Below are positions 8,715-17,000 of a stretch of 43,025 nucleotides of DNA, one piece after another. The DNA is from Nitrosomonas sp. (GTDB lineage: Bacteria; Pseudomonadota; Gammaproteobacteria; Burkholderiales; Nitrosomonadaceae). Position 1 is the stretch's first letter; every line of letters starts with the position of its first letter. Location of the stretch: the NCBI GenBank assembly GCA_024281825.1, contig JAMWZY010000003.1, positions 1 through 43,025 on the forward strand, in the 5' to 3' direction. The notes under the pieces were generated by a model. The model saw only the letters and a list, made by a program, of their open reading frames with translations, was not told where the DNA came from and did not search any database. The position numbers and the translations under genes are program-made.

Positions 8715-9155
8715 TTATTTCTCTATAATTTGAGTCAGGGTAAAATTGTACACTAAAAAAAACCCTCCTCGTTCAACTAAGGTCATATTTAAATTAGCTG
8801 CTGCATTATCAAAATTGGCAATCCCCGAGTAATTAATGCGCTTCTCACCAATCAAAGAAAATGCGCTGGCCGTGCGAGAAAAGTTTATTTCTTGTATAGA
8901 TCGAAAGTGCCCTAATTTTTTGTATTGCTCCATCAGCTTATCCAACTGTTCATCTAAGATATTTTGCTTGGCCTCGGGTGCAAGATGTATCAATAGCGTC
9001 TCTTTCTGCCAATTAGAGATTTCGCTGAGTATTTGTGCGATCGCAGGTTTTGCACTTTTATCATAGAAATCTTTTTCGCGACTGGTATGAAAATAAAGCA
9101 TCGCCATCACAGTCACTAAAATAGCGATAATAATTCTTAATATTTGGATAGGCAT
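8715..9155 (-). CDS. Membrane-anchored protein of unknown function
   Basis: This 146-residue protein has an N-terminal hydrophobic helix (about 5-23) followed by a predicted periplasmic domain of about 120 residues with an amphipathic helical section (about 55-85) and beta-rich C-terminal part (NLNMTLVERGGFFLVYNFTL). There are no cysteines or recognisable catalytic motifs. It lies 25 bp downstream of ruvB on the same strand and could be read from the ruv transcript. No clear Shine-Dalgarno precedes the ATG. Confidence 0.65.
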   Translation of the reverse strand: MPIQILRIIIAILVTVMAMLYFHTSREKDFYDKSAKPAIAQILSEISNWQKETLLIHLAPEAKQNILDEQLDKLMEQYKKLGHFRSIQEINFSRTASAFSLIGEKRINYSGIANFDNAAANLNMTLVERGGFFLVYNFTLTQIIEK

Positions 9156-9180
9156 AATAGAACAGTTATAAAATAATTAA

Positions 9181-10227
9181 TTACAATTCATTTTCTTTCC
9201 AGAGATCATGATGCAGTGAATCTTTGGTGGGTGCTATGCCGAAATGTTGATAAGTTATAGAGGTAGCTACTCGACCTCGCGGAGTTCGCTTAAGGAAGCC
9301 CTGCTGTATTAAATAAGGCTCCAATACGTCTTCGATAGTATCGCGTTCCTCACTAATAGCCGCTGAAAGATTGTCCACACCAACCGGGCCACCCGAGAAC
9401 TTTTCCAATACGGTGAGTAACAGTTTTCGATCCATGACATCCAAACCTATTTTATCAACATCGAGCATGTCTAAAGCTGCATCGGCCACCGTACGAGTCA
9501 CATGACCATCCGACTTAACTTCAGCAAAATCCCGTACACGGCGCAACAAGCGATTGGCAATACGGGGAGTCCCTCGTGATCTGCGCGCAATTTCGAATGC
9601 ACCATCCGGTGAAATATTCACTTCCAATAAGCCTGCTGAACGTATCACGATTTTGGTTAGCTCTTCGGGAGTATAAAATTCGAGACGCGAAATAATACCA
9701 AATCGATCCCGTAGCGGATTCGTCAGCATGCCTGCACGAGTCGTTGCACCAATTAAAGTAAACGGGGGTAAATCAAGCTTCACAGAACGAGCAGCAGGAC
9801 CTTCGCCAATCATGATATCCAGTTGATAATCTTCCAGCGCCGGATAAAGAATTTCTTCCACCACTGGGGAAAGCCGATGAATCTCATCAATAAACAAAAT
9901 ATCGTTTGACTCCAGGTTTGTCAGCAATGCCGCTAAATCACCAGCGCGTTCCAAAACTGGCCCCGATGTTTGGCGCAAACTAACACCCATTTCTTTGGCA
10001 ATAATATGCGCAAGCGTTGTTTTTCCCAAACCGGGTGGACCAAATAATAGAACATGATCAAGCGCTTCACGGCGATTTCTTGCTGCTTGGATAAAAATTT
10101 CTAACTGCTCGCGAATTTTCTCTTGACCGACATACTCTTCCAGATACTTTGGACGCAACGCGCGTTCTAGCATTTCTTCCTGTGAAGAAGAGGCTGCGGC
10201 GGTCATGAGGCGGTCTGTTTCTATCAT
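9181..10227 (-). CDS. ruvB: Holliday junction branch migration ATPase RuvB
   Basis: This 348-residue protein is the hexameric AAA+ motor that drives branch migration of Holliday junctions with RuvA. Walker A (GPPGLGKTT), Walker B ([10 protein letters not shown]), the sensor 1 region (GATTRAG) and the C-terminal winged-helix domain (TPRGRVATS) are all present, with the family's usual length. It follows ruvA by 12 bp on the same strand and is the last gene of the yebC-ruvCAB cluster. Confidence 0.98.
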   Translation of the reverse strand: MIETDRLMTAAASSSQEEMLERALRPKYLEEYVGQEKIREQLEIFIQAARNRREALDHVLLFGPPGLGKTTLAHIIAKEMGVSLRQTSGPVLERAGDLAALLTNLESNDILFIDEIHRLSPVVEEILYPALEDYQLDIMIGEGPAARSVKLDLPPFTLIGATTRAGMLTNPLRDRFGIISRLEFYTPEELTKIVIRSAGLLEVNISPDGAFEIARRSRGTPRIANRLLRRVRDFAEVKSDGHVTRTVADAALDMLDVDKIGLDVMDRKLLLTVLEKFSGGPVGVDNLSAAISEERDTIEDVLEPYLIQQGFLKRTPRGRVATSITYQHFGIAPTKDSLHHDLWKENEL

Positions 10228-10239
10228 GAGATCCCGTGA

Positions 10240-10824
10240 CTATTTTTTCTCTTTCGATAATAGCTGCAGAGCTTGGCGTATGCCATCGGATACGGTGGTA
10301 TTGGCAGGAATTTGTTTAACCGCCCAGTTTGCTTCACGTTCGCTGTAGCCTAATGATAACAATGCATTTAATACATCACTGCTATGCGGCATAGCGATAG
10401 ATTGATCGAACGTCATCCCTGCTAGATTCAATTTATCGCGTAGCTCCAGTAGCAAACGTTCGGCAGTTTTCTTACCAATGCCTGGGACTCTCGTCAGAAG
10501 TGCTCCATCTTGTGCAGCAACCGCTTGCTGCAAATCGAGTACACTCAAACCGGATAAAAGTGACAAAGCTGTTCTTGCTCCGATTCCAGAAATTTTGATG
10601 AGTTGACGAAAAACTTGCCGCTCCATTTCGGTTGCAAAACCGAATAGCAAATGGGCATCTTCACGAATAATCAAGTGAGTATGTAGTGTTACATGAGCAC
10701 CAATCGCAGGGAGGTCATAAAACGTGCTCATTGGCACATCGACTTCATAACTAACCCCCTGAATGTCCAGCAATACTTGAGGTGGGCGCTTTTCCAACAA
10801 GATTCCCGTCAGTCGTCCGATCAT
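10240..10824 (-). CDS. ruvA: Holliday junction DNA helicase subunit RuvA
   Basis: This 194-residue protein begins [12 protein letters not shown], the conserved RuvA N-terminus, at ATG 10824. It contains the OB-fold domain (1-65), two helix-hairpin-helix motifs ([15 protein letters not shown] and [16 protein letters not shown]) and the C-terminal RuvB-binding domain. It holds the Holliday junction as a tetramer and recruits RuvB. Its ATG overlaps the TGA of ruvC (ATGA), indicating coupling. A longer open frame to 10911 is out-of-family and overlaps ruvC. Confidence 0.97.
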   Translation of the reverse strand: MIGRLTGILLEKRPPQVLLDIQGVSYEVDVPMSTFYDLPAIGAHVTLHTHLIIREDAHLLFGFATEMERQVFRQLIKISGIGARTALSLLSGLSVLDLQQAVAAQDGALLTRVPGIGKKTAERLLLELRDKLNLAGMTFDQSIAMPHSSDVLNALLSLGYSEREANWAVKQIPANTTVSDGIRQALQLLSKEKK

Positions 10825-11342
10825 ACCAAGCGGCCCCGTTTCATACGATAGCTTCCGAGCACAGCAATCTTCCCAAGGCCAAATCCACCATGCGCATGAC
10901 AAATTGCACAAGCCAGCGCATCCGCCGCATCAGTATTAGGACAACTGGCTAAACTGAGTAATCGCATCACCATTTCTTGCACCTGATTCTTCCTCGCATG
11001 GCCATTCCCGACCACGGCCTGTTTAATTTGCAGTGCCGTATATTCACTTACTTTCAGATCATTGATCATAGCCGCACAAATGGCTGCGCCACGCGCTTGG
11101 CCCAATAGTAAAGTTGACTTGGGATTAATGTTGACGAATACCTGTTCAATGGCAACTTGATCCGGCTGGTATTCAGCGATCACTTCTCCCAAATGATCGA
11201 GAATTGACTTGAGCCGAATCGGCAATTCATCTTCAGATGTTTTGACACACCCACTGCCGACATAGGCAAGATGATTTCCATTTTTGTCTATCACACCGAA
11301 ACCAGTAATGCGTAGACCTGGATCTATGCCAAGTATGCGGAT
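10821..11342 (-). CDS. ruvC: Holliday junction resolvase RuvC, apparent AUC start
   Basis: RuvC is the endonuclease that cuts Holliday junctions. The conserved N-terminus [16 protein letters not shown], which holds the first catalytic Asp (in GIDPG), is encoded from 11339 downward. The other acidic residues appear in AIEQVF and near the C-terminus ([14 protein letters not shown]). No ATG, GTG, TTG or CTG lies in frame between the upstream stop (11406-11408) and this motif. The codon placed where methionine belongs is ATC (11342-11340), with a good ribosome-binding sequence AGGTGA 4 nt upstream. This gives 173 residues, the same length as E. coli RuvC. Starting at the next GTG (11294) would delete the catalytic Asp. 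It lies 23 bp after yebC. Confidence 0.88.
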   Translation of the reverse strand: MRILGIDPGLRITGFGVIDKNGNHLAYVGSGCVKTSEDELPIRLKSILDHLGEVIAEYQPDQVAIEQVFVNINPKSTLLLGQARGAAICAAMINDLKVSEYTALQIKQAVVGNGHARKNQVQEMVMRLLSLASCPNTDAADALACAICHAHGGFGLGKIAVLGSYRMKRGRLV

Positions 11343-11365
11343 TTTGTCACCTATGGATCCGACAA

Positions 11366-12091
11366 TTATGCATCGATTATTGCTGTGGTATATACGTTCT
11401 GAACATCATCAAGATTTTCCAATGCATCCAACAATTTTTGCATTTTTATCGCATCATCTCCGATCAGCAATGCTTCATTGCTTGATTTCATGGTCACTTC
11501 AGCAAATTCCGCTTTAAAGCCCGCTTTTTCCAATGCAGCTTTTACCGCAATAAACTCATACGGTGCAGTAATCACTTCGATACTACCATCATCGTTACTG
11601 ATAACATCTTCAGCGCCACCTTCTAATGCTGCCTCTATGAGCCTTTCTTCATTGGTACCCGGTGCAAAAACCAACTGACCACAATGCTTAAACAAGAAAC
11701 TGACTGACCCATCGGTACCTAGATTCCCGCCATTTTTAGAAAACGCATGACGCACATCGGCTACGGTACGCACCCGATTGTCAGTCATGCAATCCACCAT
11801 CACCGCAGCGCCTGCCACACCGTATCCTTCGTAACGAATTTCCTCGTAATCAACCCCATCAAGAGCGCCACTGCCGCGTTTAATTGCCCTTTCAACGTTG
11901 TCTTTGGGCATATTTTGATCGTATGCCTTGTCAACTGCTAGACGTAAACGGGGATTGCTATCCACATCGCCGCCACCCATCCGCGCTGCTACAGTGATTT
12001 CTTTAATAAGACGAGTAAAAACTTTGCCACGCTTTGCATCCTGCGCAGCTTTCTTATGTTTGATATTAGCCCACTTACTATGACCTGCCAT
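11366..12091 (-). CDS. yebC: YebC/PmpR family protein
   Basis: This 241-residue protein begins [22 protein letters not shown] (shortened here to its first part [17 protein letters not shown]), the invariant start of the YebC/TACO1 family, and has its normal length and three-domain layout. Family members act as transcription regulators (PmpR) or relieve ribosome stalling at proline-rich sequences. In proteobacteria yebC commonly precedes ruvC, as here. It is the first gene of the cluster and probably carries the promoter for ruvCAB. Confidence 0.96.
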   Translation of the reverse strand: MAGHSKWANIKHKKAAQDAKRGKVFTRLIKEITVAARMGGGDVDSNPRLRLAVDKAYDQNMPKDNVERAIKRGSGALDGVDYEEIRYEGYGVAGAAVMVDCMTDNRVRTVADVRHAFSKNGGNLGTDGSVSFLFKHCGQLVFAPGTNEERLIEAALEGGAEDVISNDDGSIEVITAPYEFIAVKAALEKAGFKAEFAEVTMKSSNEALLIGDDAIKMQKLLDALENLDDVQNVYTTAIIDA

Positions 12092-12276
12092 TTTTTTATC
12101 CCGATTAGAGGGGACTATTATGTTACCACCACACTCTTGCGGGATAAAGCATCAAAGAACAGAAAGACTGTGTGGAATTTATGTACGGACAAATCATCGG
12201 TTTAAGCGGCCATTTGACACCGCGCCATACAGTATGATTGAATACCGTTACGTTTATCAAAAGGAGTCATTCAATC

Positions 12277-12882
12277 ATGTCAAATCGTGGCGGAAAAAGA
12301 GAAAATGCAGGCAGGCCACGTGGCCAGGGTAAATATGGTGAACCGACGGTTTCGATCCGCGTACCTGAAAGTCAAGGAGCTAACATCAAAATGTTTCTGG
12401 ATGCGTACCAGCAGAAAAGAACAAGTTTGGATCATGAAGCAACCAATGTAGATGAGTTTTTCACGCCTGCTATTAGCGATCATCCAATCCGGTTACCGCT
12501 TTTTTCTACTAAAGTAGCTGCAGGGCTTCCAAGCCCTGCAGACGACCACATCGAAAAACACATTGATATCAGTGAATTTCTTATTGATCACGCCGCATCA
12601 ACGTTTTTCGTTACAATCAAAGGAGATTCGATGATTGATGTGGGCTTGTTACCGGATGATAAAGTAGTCGTGGATAGATCAAAGACACCCAGCATCGGTG
12701 ACATTGTGCTTGCCGTGGTGGATCGTGAATTCACCATCAAAATCCTTGATTACGGAGCGAACAAAATGCCGAGACTTATGCCAGCTAATTCATCAGGCAC
12801 TTACAGGCCGATTTACATTCGCCCCGATACGCAGTTTGAGATTTTTGGTGTAGTAACGGGATCGTTCCGTCGCTTCAAGTAA
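12277..12882 (+). CDS. UmuD-like S24 self-cleaving protein with basic N-terminal extension
   Basis: Starting at ATG 12277 (AAGGAG 10 nt upstream), this 201-residue protein has a C-terminal UmuD/LexA S24 peptidase domain. The cleavage site is Ala82-Gly83 (VAAGLPSPADD), nucleophile Ser118 (GDSM) and lysine Lys155 (FTIKIL). The distances Gly-Ser 35 and Ser-Lys 37 equal those of E. coli UmuD (G25, S60, K97). Unlike UmuD it carries about 55 extra N-terminal residues starting SNRGGKRENAGRPRG, a basic Gly/Arg-rich motif found in phage DNA-binding proteins, then a helix-like stretch. No umuC follows; the next gene is hflX. I found no CTGT-N8-ACAG LexA box upstream. It may be a DNA-damage mutagenesis or repressor protein. 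Confidence 0.85.
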   Translation: MSNRGGKRENAGRPRGQGKYGEPTVSIRVPESQGANIKMFLDAYQQKRTSLDHEATNVDEFFTPAISDHPIRLPLFSTKVAAGLPSPADDHIEKHIDISEFLIDHAASTFFVTIKGDSMIDVGLLPDDKVVVDRSKTPSIGDIVLAVVDREFTIKILDYGANKMPRLMPANSSGTYRPIYIRPDTQFEIFGVVTGSFRRFK

Positions 12883-13057
12883 GCAGTTATAGTAATCGTC
12901 GCTGTTCAAGATCAGTCAAAATCAACTAAAATTGCATTAAGCGACATCAAGCGGAATCTTAGTTTTTATCTTTCCGATCGACATCGATTTCATTCAATGT
13001 AATGAAGATTTTTTCAGCCACTCTTCGATTCCGATCATTCAAATAATACTTTCTCTA

Positions 13058-14410
13058 ATGCCAATAGAAATGAAAGAAAAATCCAGGCTCGCCATCGTGG
13101 CAGCCGTTCAACTGCCCAATGTGAATGACATTGAATTTGAAGCATCACTGACTGAGCTGCGAGAACTGGCAAAAACGCTGGGTTATCAGGTTATCCACAC
13201 GTTTGTGCAAAAACGCTCCAGCTTCGACACAACCGCTTACCTTGGCACCGGCAAGCGAGAGGAAATTCGTTGCTTTGTGAACCATGATCGCCAATCTGCC
13301 GAATTCGAGGGAATACCTACCCATCCTGACGGCCAGGACATTAGTATCCTCCTGGTCGATCACGAGATCTCACCTTCACAGGCGCGTAACCTTGAAAACG
13401 AGGTCGGTTGCGAAGTAATGGATCGCACCATGGTCATTCTCGAAATTTTTCACCGTAATGCACGTTCTCGTGCTGCGCGTGCCCAGGTGGAAATTGCACA
13501 CCTCGGTTACATGGCACCGCGCTTGCGCGAAGCAGCCAAACTTGCTGGGCCGCAAGGACGGCAACGCAGTGGCACGGGTGGACGGGGCGCTGGCGAATCG
13601 CACACCGAGCTAGATCGACGCAAGATCCGTGACCGTATCGCCGAACTTCAGCAAGAAATCATCGCGATGGAGGCCGAACGCAAAATACAGCGCGCACGGC
13701 GGCAAGAACGCCAGGGACTTGCCAGCGTGGCATTGGTCGGCTATACCAACGCTGGCAAATCTACCCTGATGCGGGCGTTGACCGGTAGCGAAGTACTGGT
13801 CGCCAATAAGCTCTTCGCCACGCTGGATACCACCGTGCGGGCGCTCCATCCGGAAAGTGTACCTCGCGTGCTCGTCAGCGACACGGTCGGATTCATCAAA
13901 AACCTGCCGCACGGACTCGTCGCCTCGTTCAAGTCCACACTGGATGAAGCACTGGATGCCTCTTTGCTACTCCATGTCATCGATGCCAGCGATCCCGGAT
14001 TTGAGCGCCAACTCGAAGTCACCCAACAAGTGCTTGAGGAAATCGGCGCGAATGACGTATCGCGCATCCGCGTATTCAACAAGATCGATCATGTCGGCGA
14101 TGCGACAGCACAGGCCGAATGTGAAGCGGCTTTACGAATGCGATATCCAGATTGCATCGTCATGAGCGCACGCCGCCCCAATGATGTCGCAAAGCTTCAC
14201 CAAAAAATTGTCGAACTTTTCCAACAGCATCTGATTGAAACCGAGTTTTTCCTGCCTTGGTCGGCCCAGCAACTCCGCGGACAAATTTTCACGAGCTGCC
14301 AAGTACTAGAAGAACGCTCAGACAATGAAGGCACTTTCTTCCGGGTACGTAGCGAATCCAGTGCTATCGAAACCCTGTGCGAGCAAATCAATCAGTCGCA
14401 GAATCTCTGA
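13058..14410 (+). CDS. hflX: Ribosome-associated GTPase HflX
   Basis: This 450-residue protein has the HflX N-terminal domain (FVQKRSSFDTTAYLGTGKREEI), the glycine-rich linker (RQRSGTGGRGAGESHTELD), a coiled helical segment and a GTPase domain with G1 GYTNAGKST, G3 DTVGF and G4 NKID. HflX splits stalled ribosomes, especially under heat or antibiotic stress. Its base composition is strikingly GC-richer than its neighbours (37 of 60 bases are G/C in 13801-13860), suggesting separate ancestry. It is monocistronic. The start is uncertain: ATG 13058 or ATG 13070, neither with a clear Shine-Dalgarno. Confidence 0.93.
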   Translation: MPIEMKEKSRLAIVAAVQLPNVNDIEFEASLTELRELAKTLGYQVIHTFVQKRSSFDTTAYLGTGKREEIRCFVNHDRQSAEFEGIPTHPDGQDISILLVDHEISPSQARNLENEVGCEVMDRTMVILEIFHRNARSRAARAQVEIAHLGYMAPRLREAAKLAGPQGRQRSGTGGRGAGESHTELDRRKIRDRIAELQQEIIAMEAERKIQRARRQERQGLASVALVGYTNAGKSTLMRALTGSEVLVANKLFATLDTTVRALHPESVPRVLVSDTVGFIKNLPHGLVASFKSTLDEALDASLLLHVIDASDPGFERQLEVTQQVLEEIGANDVSRIRVFNKIDHVGDATAQAECEAALRMRYPDCIVMSARRPNDVAKLHQKIVELFQQHLIETEFFLPWSAQQLRGQIFTSCQVLEERSDNEGTFFRVRSESSAIETLCEQINQSQNL

Positions 14411-14459
14411 TTAATCAAAGTAGTTGTCAAAGTCCCATAATAGGATTTTTATTCTATCT

Positions 14460-14766
14460 ATGAAAATTATCGCTCTGTCGACGTTGAAAGCATTCTGGGA
14501 AAATGATCCATCTCATGCCGATGCTATTCAGCCCCTCCTTGCTTGGTACAGGCATGCATTAAAGGCTAACTGGACAACACCTGCAGAAGTCAGTCAAAGC
14601 AGATTTCAGAAACGCCAGCATCCTGAGAAACGGTAGAGCTGTTTTCAATATTGCCGAGAATAAATACCGACTGATGATATGGATTAGCTATGCTTATAGC
14701 ATCGTATATACCCGCTTCATAGACACACATACCCAATATGACCGGATCGATGCACAAACGATTTAA
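14460..14766 (+). pseudogene. higB: HigB-type mRNA interferase toxin, frameshifted
   Basis: The reading frame from ATG 14460 (MKIIALSTLKAFWEND) is the start of a HigB/RelE-family toxin. It is interrupted near 14589-14596 by the tandem repeat GTCAGTCA. Removing one GTCA restores a continuous protein through ADFRNASILRNGRAVFNIAE and TRFIDTHTQYDRIDAQTI to a TAA at 14764-14766. As it stands the product would end after 58 residues at 14635. Intact HigB toxins cleave mRNA on the ribosome. The toxin is therefore presumably inactive. The cognate antitoxin remnant follows 18 bp later. Confidence 0.85.
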
Positions 14767-14784
14767 TACTGAAAACAATCCAAC

Positions 14785-15146
14785 ACGAACATTAACCCCA
14801 TCAAAACTGATACCGATTACCGCGAAGCACTAAAGGAAGTAGAATCCCTGATGATGGCCGAATCCAATACGCCGGAAGGAGAGAAACTGGATATTCTTGT
14901 CACATTGATCGGAGCCTACGAGCGTAAACACTCCCCGCTCGACCTGCCCGATCCTGTCGAAGCCATTAAATTTGAAATGGAACAAAAAGGCCTAAAACTG
15001 TCAAAGATTTAGAACCCATGATTGGAAAAAGCAACCGCGTCTATGAAGTTCTAAATCGAAAACGCGCCCTAACATTAAGAATTATCGAGAAACCATACCA
15101 GGAACTAGGTATTTCGGCTGAGTCTCTGATAAAGCAATCCGCTTGA
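14785..15146 (+). pseudogene. higA: HigA-type antitoxin, start codon lost and frameshifted
   Basis: Downstream of the broken toxin, one frame reads NINPIKTDTDYREALKEV... and ends KGLKLSKI-stop at 15010-15012; another continues KDLEPMIGKSNRVYEVLNRK through SLIKQSA to a TGA at 15144-15146. Joined, they form a HigA antitoxin with its helix-turn-helix near the C-terminus. The break at about 15001 looks like a 2-nt insertion (TC). The codon where the start should be is ACG (14785-14787) instead of ATG. Two independent lesions show the locus is no longer maintained. Confidence 0.82.
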
Positions 15147-15191
15147 ATTATCAGAACATCAACCATGCGCATTTTTTGTTTTCCTCCTTTA

Positions 15192-15236
15192 TGGCTCCCC
15201 GACCAGGGCTCGAACCTGGGACCTGCGGATTAACAG
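15192..15236 (-). tRNA. 3' fragment of tRNA-Asn (GUU), probable attachment-site remnant
   Basis: Read on the minus strand, this 45-nt stretch contains an anticodon loop CTGTTAA (anticodon GTT, Asn), the 3' half of the anticodon stem, a variable loop AGGTC, a T-arm with GGTTCGAGCC, the 3' acceptor strand CGGGGAG and CCA. The 5' half (D-arm and 5' acceptor strand) is absent; the sequence on that side does not pair. Such tRNA 3' ends are the usual duplicated part of integrase attachment sites, so this probably marks the edge of a former integrated element. It cannot give a functional tRNA. Confidence 0.8.
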
Positions 15237-15248
15237 GTGTAATATCCA

Positions 15249-15315
15249 ACTGTTTTTATTAATATTAATCTCGCCAGTGCTCGCCAACACTTGCCAATAA
15301 TCATCAGACTTGTCA
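15249..15315. repeat. 67-nt imperfect direct repeat, copy 1
   Basis: Runs from ACTGTT to TTGTCA and matches 16882-16948 with about ten substitutions in 67 positions. Both copies share TATTAATATTAAT and a CAGTGCTC(G/A)CCAACAC core. Copy 1 lies 12 bp from the tRNA-Asn fragment and just upstream of the Crp/Fnr gene. The pair brackets about 1.6 kb. Confidence 0.8.
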
Positions 15316-15389
15316 CGCCCTATTTTGTACTAATTTCTAAGCTTGTCGAGCAGCCAAATTATTGCATAATTAAGTACTGTTGGATTTCA

Positions 15390-16094
15390 ATGGAATTGAA
15401 AATGCAATCTATAGCGCACGAAGCTAAATCTAGGCTGATTAACGAATTTTTTAAACGTGACACGAATCAGTTACAGAAGGACTATCCTTCCATTCTGGAA
15501 GTTAATATGCCAGAAAAAACTTTTCTTTACCGTCAGGGTGATCGTTGTTCCGATTTATTCTGGATAAAAAGTGGTATTGTTAAACTCTCTCATTTAACGA
15601 AGCAGGGCAGTGAAGTTACTATTGATCTACTTAGAAGAGGGGATGTCATTGGTTGTTTCCAGAATAATTCTGCCGATCAGGAAATAGATGAGACTGCGCA
15701 AGCATTGAGTGAAGTTAATTATTATCGAATAGCATATAGCGATTTTAAAGCAATGATGTTTCATCAGGCAGAGTTGGCTTGGTATGTCATCGAAGACATG
15801 TATGCCCGGAAGCAGAGAGTAGAACGCAAATTAAGAACAATTCTGACTCAACCCGTTGAAATACGCGTTATAACCACATTATTAGAATTAGCTGAGATGT
15901 TTGGAATGCGATGTACTCATGGGTATACCTTGGAAATCCATTTAACCCAACAGGAAGTAGCGGATTTAGTGGGAGCAAGCCGCTCTGTTGTAAGCACGAT
16001 TTTGAATGATTTCAGAAATCGCGGAATGCTTGATTATACGCGCGATCAGATTTGTATTAATGATGCTGCTCTTCATGATTTTTGCGGATTTTAG
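15390..16094 (+). CDS. Crp/Fnr family transcriptional regulator
   Basis: This 234-residue protein has an N-terminal cyclic-nucleotide-binding-like beta-barrel (about 20-135, with FLYRQGDRCSDLFWIKSGIVKL) and a C-terminal winged helix (about 150-225) whose recognition region is LTQQEVADLVGASRSVVSTIL. No N-terminal cysteine cluster of the FNR type is seen, so an oxygen-sensing iron-sulfur centre is unlikely. I chose ATG 15390 since upstream residues overlap the direct repeat and are not family-like. It lies between the two direct repeats and may control the membrane protein gene that follows. Confidence 0.85.
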   Translation: MELKMQSIAHEAKSRLINEFFKRDTNQLQKDYPSILEVNMPEKTFLYRQGDRCSDLFWIKSGIVKLSHLTKQGSEVTIDLLRRGDVIGCFQNNSADQEIDETAQALSEVNYYRIAYSDFKAMMFHQAELAWYVIEDMYARKQRVERKLRTILTQPVEIRVITTLLELAEMFGMRCTHGYTLEIHLTQQEVADLVGASRSVVSTILNDFRNRGMLDYTRDQICINDAALHDFCGF

Positions 16095-16232
16095 TACCCT
16101 CAATAACTTGGTACGAAATGAAATATTTGTAAATTTGTTTTGTAGATAACAGACATCAATGATTGTGCTGTATTAATTTATTGATCATGGTAACTATTGG
16201 AGTGACCAAAATTTTAATACAGGAGCATTTAC

Positions 16233-16615
16233 ATGAAAGTGATCTCACCGCGTATACATGGCTATTTTGATTTTTTGACGGTCTTGATTTTTTGACGGTC
16301 TTTATTTTTTTACTTGCTCCTACACTTTTAGGATTGGGTCAGATATCAGCAATACTTGCCTATAGTCTTGCTGTAGTACATTTGATTGTTACCCTGGCTT
16401 CTGATTTTCCTTTTGGGGCAGTAAAGCTAATTCCATTTACCGTTCATGGCTGGATTGAGCGCATAGTTGGCCCCTTGTTGATAGCTGTACCCTTTATTCT
16501 TAATTTTTCAGATGAAGATTTAGCAAGGAATTTTTACATTGCGATGGGTATCATCATCATAGTTGTTGTGCTTACTGATTATCAGGCTGAAGTAAGAGTG
16601 AGAAAAGGCAAATAA
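16233..16615 (+). pseudogene. Small four-helix membrane protein broken by a 17-bp tandem duplication
   Basis: From ATG 16233, with AGGAG 7 nt upstream, translation reads MKVISPRIHGYFDFLTV then hits TGA at 16293-16295. The unit TGATTTTTTGACGGTCT occurs twice in exact tandem (16268-16284 and 16285-16301). Deleting one copy joins the frame to FIFLLAPTLLGLGQISAI and gives a 121-residue protein with four hydrophobic helices, ending in the polar tail YQAEVRVRKGK. The remainder of the gene has no other damage, so the change is recent or switchable. A TTG at 16292 could initiate a 107-residue product. I do not know the function; it resembles small SPW-type membrane proteins only in layout. Confidence 0.85.
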
Positions 16616-17000
16616 AAATAAGGCGGCTACAGCGCTATTCGATTAAGACTTTATGCAAGTGGTCATCGCGGTGACTACTAAAACAGGTAAATTGGAAAGC
16701 GCTTAATTAGTTTCGATCTGTAACTAGTAGCAAACTACTATTAAAACAATTAGTTGTGTTTTATGTAATGATTCCTTATCTCGGAAATAGGTGCGTATTT
16801 TTTACTGTAATCATTGTCACGCTATGTGTGTAAATGACTGATTCAGATAGCTGATATTATGGTTAATATTCCCTGTAACATACTGTTCTTATTAATATTA
16901 ATTCTGTCAGTGCTCACCAACACTCGCCGATAATCGTCAGATTTGTCATGTTCTAAAATAGAAGATTCCATAATGAGTGTAAATATATTTAGATATGACT
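16616..17000. other. Intergenic region with the second repeat copy
   Basis: AT-rich sequence between the end of the membrane protein gene and the endonuclease-family gene. Apart from the repeat at 16882-16948 I see no open frame or RNA gene. Confidence 0.4.
16882..16948. repeat. 67-nt imperfect direct repeat, copy 2
   Basis: Same orientation as 15249-15315 and about 85 percent identical by direct comparison. No tRNA fragment accompanies this copy. It lies downstream of the membrane protein gene and before the convergent endonuclease-family gene. Confidence 0.8.

Noticed and set aside
10821..11294. RuvC beginning at GTG 11294 (157 residues)
   Set aside because: It would remove the RILGIDPG segment with the first catalytic aspartate, which is fully conserved and encoded just upstream in the same frame.
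12092..12276. LexA box before the UmuD-like gene
   Set aside because: CTGT and ACAG elements occur but not in the CTGT-N8-ACAG arrangement.
12120..12332. Plus-strand frame of 70 codons before the UmuD-like gene
   Set aside because: It overlaps the UmuD-like start in another frame, has no ribosome-binding site and no family resemblance.
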